NCBI RefSeq assembly: GCF_024721585.1
Contig: NZ_CP102629.1
Coordinates: forward strand, 1,546,001-1,610,000
DNA length: 64,000 nucleotides
Direction of reading: 5' to 3'
Source of the DNA: Sphingomicrobium aestuariivivum
GTDB taxonomy: Bacteria; Pseudomonadota; Alphaproteobacteria; Sphingomonadales; Sphingomonadaceae
Shown here piece by piece: positions 56,603-64,000 of the stretch. The notes under the pieces are model-generated. The model was not told the DNA's origin and ran no database searches. It saw nothing but the letters and a program-made list of their open reading frames with translations. A program made the translations under genes and the position numbers. Numbering within the stretch: the stretch's first letter is position 1; every line of letters starts with the position of its first letter.

Positions 56603-58743
56603 TGCGCGCCCTCCGGCATCGTCTCGCCCGCGGGCGGCACCTCGACCACGGCGGGCGGATAGTAATAGCGATCGCCGGGGGCGAGCGGCGCAGGCACCGG
56701 TGCGGCGGCGCCGAGATAGTCGCGGACCAGCGCGTCGAGCGAGGGCTCGTAGCCCGGATTATTGTACCACTGGGCGGTGCGCATATAGTCGTAGCGGCGC
56801 GCGGTCATGTTGCGCGCATCGGCAGCGTCGCGGATGATCGTCGGGCGGATGAAGACCATGAGGTTGGTCTTCGACTTCGCCCGCGAGCGCGACTTGAACA
56901 GTTCGCCGACCAGCGGGATGTCGCCCAAGAGCGGGATCTTCTCGATGGTGTTGCGCTCGTTCTCGTCGAGCAGGCCGCCGATGGCGAGGATCTCGCCGTC
57001 ATCGACGGTCAGCACCGTCTTGAACTCGCGCTTGTTGATGACGAGGTCGGCGGAGCCCTGGCTGACGGGGCCCGCAACCGAGCTGACTTCCTGCCGGATG
57101 AAGAGCTTGATCGACCCAGACGAGTTTACCTGCGGCTTCACGTCGAGCTGGATGCCGACATTCTGGCGCTCGACGGTGCGGAAGGCATTGTCGAAATTGG
57201 TCGACAGCGCCTCGCCCGTGGTGACCGGCACTTCCTGACCGACCAGCAAGCGCGCTTCCTGGTTGTCGAGGGTGAGGATCGAGGGGGTCGAGAGGATGTT
57301 CGACTCCGTATCCGACTGGACCGCGTTGACGATGGCGCCGAACAGCGCGTTGCCGGCAAGGTTGACGACGCCGCCGGCGAGGCCGCCGTTGGTACCGAGC
57401 ACCGAGGCAACCGCCGCTTCGGTCACGCCGTCGCCGAGCGGGCTGTCGATGGTGCTGGTGACCACCCCGTCGGCATTCACGCTGGTCTCGCGCCCGAGCT
57501 CGTAATTGGCGATCGCGCCGCCGACGGCGAGGATGTTGGGCTGGGCGTTGGAATAGTTGGCGGCGAGGAAAGGCGAATTCTCGCCCGCCAGCAGGAACTG
57601 GACGCCCAGCTGGCGCGCGGCATTGTCGCCGATCTCGACGATGATCGCCTCGACCAGCACCTGTTCGCGGCGGGTATCGAGCTGGCGCACGATCTCGCCG
57701 ATCTGGCGCTGCACATTGGGATTGGCGGCGACGATGATGGCGTTGGTGCCGGTATAGCGGGTGACGACGGCGGGGCCGAAGCGGGCGATGCCGTTATTGT
57801 TGCCCGAAACGGTCTGCGAGAAGGCGGGCTGTGCGGGCGGCTGGGCGGGACCGGCGCCGGTGCCTTCGCCTTCCTGACCGCGGATGAAGCCGGGTTCGCT
57901 CGAGGTCACGGTGACCGGTTGGCCGAGCAACTGCTGGAGCACGGGAAGCAGCGCCTCGGCATCGGCATGTTCGAGCCAGTAGATGCGAATGTCGGACCCG
58001 CCCGCGGCCTGTGCGTCGAGCTCGCGGGCAAGGCTGGCATAGCGCGCCACGCTGTCGGCGGGACCGCGAAGCGCCAGGCCGTTGGCGCTGTCGATGGCGC
58101 TGACCTGCACGGGGGCGGCGATGCCCTCCGCGCCGCCGTTGAGGCCCTCGAGCGCCTCGGCGACTTCGCGCGCGCCGGCATTCTGGAGATAGACGATGTC
58201 GGTTGTCGCATTGTCGGCGTCGATGCGCCCGATCAGCGTCCGGATGCGCACGACATTGTCGGCATAGTCGGCGACGATGATGGAATTGGCGTTGCGGTTG
58301 GCGGTGATCGAGCCCTCGGAGCTGACCAGCGGGCGCAGCGTCTCGATCGCCCCCGCCGCATCGATCGTGTTGAGGCGGAAAATCTCGGTCACGAACTGGT
58401 TGCGCGCCGCGCCGCGCAGTCCACCCGTCGGCTGGGTCGCGGCTCCCTGCGCGGGCTGGATGCGATAGCCGCCCTGGATCGGGATGGCGACGAGGCCGTT
58501 CGCGCGCAGCGTGGCGAGGAAGACCTCGAAATATTCCGAGCGGCTGAGGTCGCGGTTGGTGACCACGCTGATGGTCTGGTTGACGCGGCTGTCGACGACG
58601 AAGGTCAGTCCCGTCACCCGCGCGGCATCGTCGACGAAGGCGCGCACGTCGGCCTCGCGGAAGTTCAGCATGTACTGCGCGCTGGCGACCGAGGGTGTGG
58701 CAGCCATGATCAGGGCGGCAGTGACGAGGGAGAGACGCTTCAT
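56599..58743 (-). CDS. gspD: Type II secretion outer-membrane secretin GspD
   Basis: 714 residues with signal peptide ending near ATPSVASAQ. N0 is MLNFREADVRAFVDDAARVT, then N1-N3 repeats (GSITANRNANSIIVADYADN, TGTNAIIVAANPNVQRQIGE) and the secretin core (EVPVTTGEALSTNFDNAFRT; VQLDVKPQVNSSGSIKL-like IQLDVKPQVNSSG; GGLLDENERNTIEKIPLLGD; PLVGELFKSRSRAKSKTNLM). It forms the exit channel. The C-terminus is Pro-rich (VPAPLAPGDRYYYPP). Follows gspC by 15 bp. Confidence 0.97.
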
Positions 58744-58758
58744 GGGCTTACGAACCTT

Positions 58759-59568
58759 CTAAAGGTTGACCGCGATGGGCACGGTACTGGCGCCGCGCTC
58801 GACATCGAGGCTGAGGCGGGCGGCGGGTTTGAGACTGGCTTTGAGCTGGTCGATATCGGCCTGGCTGCGCACCGGTACGCCGTTCACGCCGACGATCACG
58901 TCGCCCGGGCGCAGGCCGATGACGGCAAGGAGCGCGGCGTCGGTCGTCGGGGGCAGGCGGATGCCGGTGATGCGGTTGCCGGTCATGCGCGGCTGGAAGG
59001 GGTAGTCGGGAATGCGCGCGGCCTGCGCGACCTCGGTGCCCGTGGCGGCATTGCTGGTGTCGGGCACCTCGACCGTGTCGGCGGGCACCGAACCGTCGAG
59101 GTAGAGACGCTCGCGCACGCCGCCGCGGTCAAGCACGACATGGTCGAAGGCGACCTCGGCGAGACGGACGCCGGGCGAGACCTCGTCGCCGACGGCAAAA
59201 CTCTGCTGCACCCCGTCCTCGGTCGCGATGATCGCGCTGCCTGTCCCGGCGCCGCGATTGAGGGTGGTGCCGAACAGTTCGAGATCGAGGTCGGTCACGC
59301 CCTCGCCGCCAGCGGCCACGGCGGCGGCCGGAGCGGGGAAGGGATCGTAGCTACCAAGCAGGCTCGCCTGCGCCTGTTCGGAGAGAAGCCGCGGGGCGGC
59401 GGCTCGCCAGTCGCCGAGTGGGCCGACGGGAGTGACGAGGACAAAGAGCAGTCGCGCGACAAGCGCGGCGAGGATGGCGATCAGCAGCGCTCGCGCGAGC
59501 AGGTGAAGCTCGGCGAAGGCAAGCCGGTCGCCGCGTCGCCCGCGGCGCCTGAGAATCGCGTTCAGCAT
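58759..59568 (-). CDS. gspC: Type II secretion protein GspC with PDZ domain
   Basis: 269 residues. One membrane helix (about 28-48), a linker, the homology region (LDLELFGTTLNRGAGTGSAI, VGDEVSPGVRLAEVAFDHVV, VVLDRGGVRERLYL), and a C-terminal PDZ domain (IGLRPGDVIVGVNGVPVRSQ). It links the inner-membrane platform to GspD and may recruit substrates. It heads the operon; the upstream 133-bp gap holds a strong hairpin. Confidence 0.94.
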   Translation of the reverse strand: MLNAILRRRGRRGDRLAFAELHLLARALLIAILAALVARLLFVLVTPVGPLGDWRAAAPRLLSEQAQASLLGSYDPFPAPAAAVAAGGEGVTDLDLELFGTTLNRGAGTGSAIIATEDGVQQSFAVGDEVSPGVRLAEVAFDHVVLDRGGVRERLYLDGSVPADTVEVPDTSNAATGTEVAQAARIPDYPFQPRMTGNRITGIRLPPTTDAALLAVIGLRPGDVIVGVNGVPVRSQADIDQLKASLKPAARLSLDVERGASTVPIAVNL

Positions 59569-59653
59569 GCTGCCCTTTCCCGCTGATTTCCTACGCTTAC
59601 CCGAGTTCGTGACTCTTTGAAGACATGATTTTGACTCAAATGCGACAGCATGA

Positions 59654-59682
59654 GGGCCGGGGCGCGTCTTGCGCCCCGGCCC
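59654..59682 (-). terminator. Strong hairpin between the TonB receptor and gspC
   Basis: 12-bp perfect stem GGGCCGGGGCGC (59654-59665) / GCGCCCCGGCCC (59671-59682) with a 5-nt loop, 19 bp past the receptor stop. There is no T run on the minus strand, so it may be a rho-assisted terminator, a processing barrier or an mRNA-stabilising hairpin. Confidence 0.55.
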
Positions 59683-59701
59683 GCGCTGCGCCGGAAAGCG
59701 A

Positions 59702-62467
59702 TTAGAAGGTCAGCGAGGCCGAGAGCGAATAGCTCGTCCCGCGCTCGTAGGTCTGGATCAAAAGCTCGCTGTCGCCGAGCGTCTGGATCTCTTCATAGTC
59801 GGTGCCGAGGATGTTGCGCACCTCGCCCTTCAGTTCGAGCTCCTTCGAGCCGATCCCGAAGCCTTCGCGCCAGACGAAGTCGAGATTGACGCCCGGGGTC
59901 TCGACATAATCGGGCGTGCCGTTGGGGCCGCGTGCGGTCACGCGATCCGACGCATAGGTCAGGAGGAAGGTCTGCTGTGACAGGCGCTCCTCATTCTCCA
60001 GCCCGAGCTGGAGGTTCACGAGATGCTCCGACTGGCCGGTGAGCGGCGCGCCATCGTTGAAGATCGAGCTGGCGAGCGTTTCCGAGGGCTGGCTGACGAA
60101 GCTGATCGTGGTGTCATCCTCGCCCACGACCAGTTCCGAGTTGGTGTAGGTGTAGTTGGTGATGACCGCGATGCGGCGATCGCCGAGAAAACCGCTCTCC
60201 AGCCCCATGTCGTAGAAGGGGAAATATTTCCGCAGTTCGACCTCGGCGCCATAGAGGCGGGCCTTGGGCGCGTTGGCGAAGCTGGTGATCGAGAAGGAGC
60301 CGATGTTGGTGGCCGCCGATTCGATCGGATTGTCGATTTCCTTGAAGAAGCCGGCGAGGCTGAAGATCTGGTCGCGATCGAAATACCATTCGTAGCGCGC
60401 GTCGAGATTCAGGATCTCGCTGTCGGTGAGGAATTGCGAGCCGAAGAAGGTGCGGCCCGATTCATAGTCGACGAAGGGCTGCGGCGCGAGTTCGCGGAAC
60501 TGCGGGCGGGCGATCGTCTTCGAGGCACCGAGACGGAACTGCATGTCGTCGGCGAAATTCCAGGTGAGCGTTCCGGCGGGCAGCCAGTAGTCGCGCTCGA
60601 GGGTGGTCGCCGCCGACGGCGTTTCGCCAAACAGGGTCTGCGGGGTCACCGACTGGCTGCCGTCCTCGTAGCGGACACCGATGTTGAGGAGGATGTCATT
60701 GGTCGGCTCGACTTCGAGCATGCCATAGGCGCCCTGCGTCTCCAGGTTGGCCTCATAGGCCGCCGAACCGAGGCCACCGGTGGATTCGCGCAGGATGATG
60801 TCGCTGGTGTAGACGTTGTAGTCGCTCAGCAGATAGTCGATGCGCTGCTGGGCGATATAGTCGGGCAGCGCGGCCTGCGGGAAGAAGTCGAAGTCGCGGC
60901 GGATCGCCTCGCGGCTGTTGTCGGAATAGGCATAGCCCGCCGAGAGGGTGACCGGCATGTCGACCGGCAAATACCAGGCAAGGTCGACCGCGCCGAACCA
61001 CAGTTCGTCGTCGAGCTCGGAGAAGCTCAGCGTGGCGCTGTTCCCGGGCGAGCGCAGGTCGTTCACATAGTCCTCGAACTCGTCCGAATAGACGTAGCTG
61101 TAGGCGCGCTCGTAGGGCGCGTCGCGGCGCGACTTGGCGTAGCTGCCGCGCAGGTCGAGGTTGAAGTCGCCGAACTCGAATTCGCCGACGACCTGGCCGT
61201 CATAGAGTTCGCGTTCGAAATAGCTGGTCGCGCCCTGCTGGAGGGTCGGGACGGCGGGGTCGACGGGGGCGATCGCCTCGAGGTTCTCGCCGAGCTTGAC
61301 CTGCGCTTCCTTGAGCGCGTCGCGGATGTAGACGCCGACGAGGCGGACCTTCTGGTCGTCGAGCGACAATGTGGTCGAGGCCATGCCGTTCACGACGACG
61401 CGGTTCTGGGTCGATACGAAGTCGAAGCTCTGCTGCGCGAACAGCTCGGCATCGGGGGCGTTGACGTCGCCGAGCGCGACACCGAATTCGCGCTTGCCCT
61501 GGCGAGTGCGCCAGCTGTTCGAGATGCCGCCGACGAGGATGACGCCGAGGTCGGCCGCGCCGATCTCGAAGGTCTGGCCCGCGCCGAGATCGCCCGACCA
61601 GTTCACCGGCACGTCATAGGTGGTCTGGATGAGGTTGGTCGAGGCGTTGTCGAGGCTCGCCGTGAGGTTCTGGATGTCCTCGAGGCTGAAATTCTCGCCC
61701 GGCGTGATGCGGTTGCCCGAGGCAAAGGCGGCCTTCAAATTCGCGGGAAGGGCGCGCTTGCCGTCGTCATAGCCGAGGAAATCGGTCGAACCGCCATAAT
61801 AGGTGTAGCCGAGGTTGAGGCTGGTCTCGCTATCGAAACCGACGCCGCCGCCGACCGAGAAGAAGCCTTCTTCGGGGGCCGAGCGGGTGGTGAGGTTGAT
61901 GACGCCGCCACCGAACTCACCCGGATAGTTGGCCGAATAGGTCTTCTGGACGACGGTTGAGGCGATCACCGAGGTCGGGAAAAGGTCGAGCGGCACGACG
62001 CGGCGCAGCGGTTCGGGGCTGGGCAGCGGGGCGCCGTTGAGGAGGGCCGAGGAATAGCGCTCGCCGAGGCCGCGGACATAGACGAAGCGCCCGCCGACGA
62101 CCGACAGGCCGGTCACGCGCTCGAGCGCGGAGGCGATGTCGCCATCGCCGGTGCGGGCGATGTCTTCGGCCGAGAGCACCGAGACGACCTCGGGGGTCGC
62201 GCGCACGGGGCTCGGGATATAGGTGCCGCGGATGATGATGGGGTCGTCATCGTCGCGGCTGGCGCCGGGACCGGAGATCTCGATGCGGTCCTGCGGGTCG
62301 GCGGCACCGGGCTGGGCAGCCTCGAGCGTCTCCTCCTGCTGGTCTTCGGGGTCGCCGACCATGCTGGCCGAGGGCGAGGCGGGCGGGGCGCCCTGCGCGA
62401 GCGCGGGCAGCGGGCCGAGAAGCGCGGTGGTCGCGAGGAGGGCTTTGATCGTGGCGGTCTTGGTCAT
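59702..62467 (-). CDS. TonB-dependent receptor next to the T2SS operon
   Basis: 921 residues. Signal peptide MTKTATIKALLATTALLGPL ending ALA/QG at 24/25; ATG 62467 is preferred for this reason over one 21 bases upstream. A Glu/Asp-rich linker and DDPIIIRGTYIP (TonB-box-like) precede the plug: VSVLSAEDIARTGDGDIASA, VRGLGERYSSALLNGAPLPS and YSANYPGEFGGGVINLTTRS. The barrel ends GTSYSLSASLTF with terminal Phe. Complete receptor; ligand unknown. It lies downstream of the Cys-rich secreted protein (91-bp gap with a hairpin) and upstream of gspC, all on the same strand. Confidence 0.94.
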   Translation of the reverse strand: MTKTATIKALLATTALLGPLPALAQGAPPASPSASMVGDPEDQQEETLEAAQPGAADPQDRIEISGPGASRDDDDPIIIRGTYIPSPVRATPEVVSVLSAEDIARTGDGDIASALERVTGLSVVGGRFVYVRGLGERYSSALLNGAPLPSPEPLRRVVPLDLFPTSVIASTVVQKTYSANYPGEFGGGVINLTTRSAPEEGFFSVGGGVGFDSETSLNLGYTYYGGSTDFLGYDDGKRALPANLKAAFASGNRITPGENFSLEDIQNLTASLDNASTNLIQTTYDVPVNWSGDLGAGQTFEIGAADLGVILVGGISNSWRTRQGKREFGVALGDVNAPDAELFAQQSFDFVSTQNRVVVNGMASTTLSLDDQKVRLVGVYIRDALKEAQVKLGENLEAIAPVDPAVPTLQQGATSYFERELYDGQVVGEFEFGDFNLDLRGSYAKSRRDAPYERAYSYVYSDEFEDYVNDLRSPGNSATLSFSELDDELWFGAVDLAWYLPVDMPVTLSAGYAYSDNSREAIRRDFDFFPQAALPDYIAQQRIDYLLSDYNVYTSDIILRESTGGLGSAAYEANLETQGAYGMLEVEPTNDILLNIGVRYEDGSQSVTPQTLFGETPSAATTLERDYWLPAGTLTWNFADDMQFRLGASKTIARPQFRELAPQPFVDYESGRTFFGSQFLTDSEILNLDARYEWYFDRDQIFSLAGFFKEIDNPIESAATNIGSFSITSFANAPKARLYGAEVELRKYFPFYDMGLESGFLGDRRIAVITNYTYTNSELVVGEDDTTISFVSQPSETLASSIFNDGAPLTGQSEHLVNLQLGLENEERLSQQTFLLTYASDRVTARGPNGTPDYVETPGVNLDFVWREGFGIGSKELELKGEVRNILGTDYEEIQTLGDSELLIQTYERGTSYSLSASLTF

Positions 62468-62501
62468 GGGGTCGTCTTTCACGCGCATCGTCTAGGCGAC
62501 G

Positions 62502-62534
62502 GGGGAGCGACAGCCGTGGCGGCCGCCGCTCCCC
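62502..62534 (-). terminator. Hairpin between the secreted protein and the TonB receptor
   Basis: GGGGAGCG (62502-62509) / CGCTCCCC (62527-62534) with a 17-nt loop, 25 bp past the stop of the secreted-protein gene. No T run on the minus strand. Possible attenuator or stabiliser between the two genes. Confidence 0.45.
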
Positions 62535-62558
62535 GCATCATGGGTCCGGGTGCGGCGG

Positions 62559-64000
62559 CTAGCCGGCGGACGGGATCTCGAGGCAGCTCATCTGGCCTTC
62601 GAGGCCGCAGGTCCAACCGACCCACCAGTCGTCGTTCGCGTCCTCGACGGCGCCGACATAGTCGACCGCATCGAAGAAGCTGCCGAACTGGAGGGCGCTG
62701 TAATCGTCGAACTCGGTCGCGGCGTTCGAGTTGATGAAGTTCACGCTCGAGATCGCATAAGGCGAGGGCAGCGTGATCGAGCTGTCGAAGGTCGTGTTGC
62801 TCGAGCCATCGAACAGCGCCGCGATCTCGGCCGCGGTGACTTCGGCATCGTCGCGGATCGGGTCGGTGGTGCAGTCGAGGTAGACGCCCTTGATGCGCGG
62901 GGCACCCAGTTCCTCGCCAAGGCCGGTGCTGGCATCGACGGTGTTCTGCTCGTCCATGTCGATGCAGGGGCCGGCCGCGACGATGAGGCCGTTGTAGAGC
63001 GCGATGTCCGCGGCGCCGCGAACGTGGACATATTCACCGTCACGCGGGGTGATGTAGGTGAAGTTGGCCACTTCGATGTTGGTGCGCGGCAGGAGCGCCT
63101 GGTCGCCCGGCGAGTCGATTTCCATCAGCTTGTCGCCGCCGGTCTCGCGCTGGATGATGAGCGCATATTGGATGGCGCCCTTGAAGCCGTTGTCGGCGTC
63201 GATCGAGTCGTCGTCGTTGCCGGTCAGGACGAGATACTTCTGGTTCACGCGGCCACCGAACCACTCGATGCCGTCGTCCGAGCTGTTGTGGACTTGGACG
63301 TGGTTGAAGGTGGTGCCCGAGCCGACGCCGGCCAGGGTGATGCCGTTCAGTTCGCTATCCTCGGCGGCCTTGAAGCCCGAATAGCGGATCTGGAGATATT
63401 CGATCGAGCCCGAGCTGTCGCCCGCCTCCACGCCGCCATAGGACGAACCGGCAGTGCCTTCGACCGCCACGCCGCAGGGTGCGCTGGTGGTGCCGTCGCC
63501 GCAGCCTTCGGTCGGGGCCTGCCCGAGAATGACAAGGCCGCCCCATTCGCCGATGGTGTCGGCATTGGCCGACCCGACGACATTGGCGCGGGCGGTCATG
63601 ACCACCGGCGCATCAGCGGTGCCCTGGACGAACAGCTGCGAGCCGCGGTTGACGACGAGGAAGTCGGCCTGCGTGCGGCCGAAGAGGACAACGCCCGCAT
63701 CGAAGGTCAGGCTGGCCGCATCGCCGCCAGGCAAATTGCCGTCGGCGCCGGTGTCGATGCCCACTTCGGTCTTGCCGCCCAGCGCGTAGATGACGCCTTC
63801 GAGATTCTCGACGAACAGGTCGTTCGTGATCTGGCCCGGAAGCTGGCAGATGCGGCGCTCGTCGCCCGAACCCGACCCGCCGACCTCGATGGTGCCGAAG
63901 TTGGTGAAGCCGTCGGGGCAGCTCTCGGCCGCTTCGCCGCTGCCGTTGGTCGGCGGGGTGGTCGGCGGGGTGGTCGGGGTGCCGCCGGTATTCTCGACGA
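62559..64000 (-). CDS. Cys-rich secreted protein of beta-helix type, 5' truncated
   Basis: At least 479 residues; the frame runs open to the right edge, so the start and any signal peptide are missing. The visible part begins with a Thr/Pro linker (TGGTPTTPPTTPPTNGSG), as found between a lipid anchor or signal and a surface domain. A domain rich in short Gly/Asp-turn strands follows: SGSIEYLQIRYSG, NGITLAGVGSGTTFNHVQVH, SDDGIEWFGGRVNQKYLVLT and DADNGFKGAIQYALIIQ, which looks like a right-handed parallel beta-helix. At least ten Cys (ESCPDG, RICQLPG, EGCGDG, APCGVA, GPCIDMD, YLDCTTD, GWTCGLEGQMSCLEI) suggest disulphides and export. Not recognised further. Confidence 0.8.
   Translation of the reverse strand, partial: VENTGGTPTTPPTTPPTNGSGEAAESCPDGFTNFGTIEVGGSGSGDERRICQLPGQITNDLFVENLEGVIYALGGKTEVGIDTGADGNLPGGDAASLTFDAGVVLFGRTQADFLVVNRGSQLFVQGTADAPVVMTARANVVGSANADTIGEWGGLVILGQAPTEGCGDGTTSAPCGVAVEGTAGSSYGGVEAGDSSGSIEYLQIRYSGFKAAEDSELNGITLAGVGSGTTFNHVQVHNSSDDGIEWFGGRVNQKYLVLTGNDDDSIDADNGFKGAIQYALIIQRETGGDKLMEIDSPGDQALLPRTNIEVANFTYITPRDGEYVHVRGAADIALYNGLIVAAGPCIDMDEQNTVDASTGLGEELGAPRIKGVYLDCTTDPIRDDAEVTAAEIAALFDGSSNTTFDSSITLPSPYAISSVNFINSNAATEFDDYSALQFGSFFDAVDYVGAVEDANDDWWVGWTCGLEGQMSCLEIPSAG

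Overview
The window is high-GC, densely packed DNA from an alphaproteobacterium, most likely of the order Sphingomonadales. This is inferred from gene content, since no marker search could be run. Supporting signs are several TonB-dependent receptors, a two-domain cold-shock protein with a Gly-rich N-terminus, a DivK-like regulator next to a DUF3572 gene, a DUF4167 gene after prmC, a PP_1105-type ATP-dependent DNA ligase, and a complete general secretory (type II) operon. No rRNA, tRNA, CRISPR array, insertion sequence or prophage was seen. The window looks chromosomal, with core genes throughout.

Layout. 0-4.8 kb: the 3' part of a TonB receptor, a spinster-type MFS transporter, a repeat-containing secreted protein and a FAS1-domain lipoprotein. 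4.9-8.6 kb: a large membrane hybrid histidine kinase with fused receiver and HPt domains. 8.8-16.6 kb: the replication block dnaN-recF-gyrB, with a DUF2254 membrane protein and an S41 peptidase lying between recF and gyrB. 16.6-21.4 kb: an EEP-family phosphatase/nuclease, then on the minus strand an RNase D-like exonuclease, lptC, lptA, lptB and rpoN. 21.6-25.5 kb: the cold-shock gene with a structured leader, a DNA ligase, dps and rpmG. 25.5-30 kb: a divK-like gene, then a tightly coupled plus-strand run (DUF3572, HAD, SDR, RidA, GDPD, FemAB-like).

30-35.6 kb: two isoaspartyl peptidase paralogues (one cytoplasmic, one secreted and coupled to an S1/P1 nuclease) flank an SPFH operon. That operon also encodes a ribbon-helix-helix protein, three tiny membrane proteins and a hydrolase. 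35.6-43.4 kb: SDR, ispG (probably leaderless), small membrane proteins, a deacetylase-fold enzyme, a retropepsin-like protease, an EamA transporter and an unusual receptor with a collagen-like insert. 43.4-47.9 kb: ppa, hisS-prfA-prmC and a DUF4167 gene. 47.9-59.6 kb: gspCDEFGHIJKLMN plus the prepilin peptidase in one minus-strand operon. 59.7-64 kb: a TonB receptor and a Cys-rich secreted protein, co-directional with and upstream of gspC, the latter cut by the window edge.

How it works together. The lpt genes export lipopolysaccharide, and rpoN sits downstream of them as in many proteobacteria. The Gsp system moves folded periplasmic proteins across the outer membrane. The receptor and secreted protein beside it are an obvious substrate/uptake candidate pair. 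The most interesting loci are that Gsp-linked pair, the SPFH operon with its direct-repeat leader, and the cold-shock leader with mutually exclusive stems.
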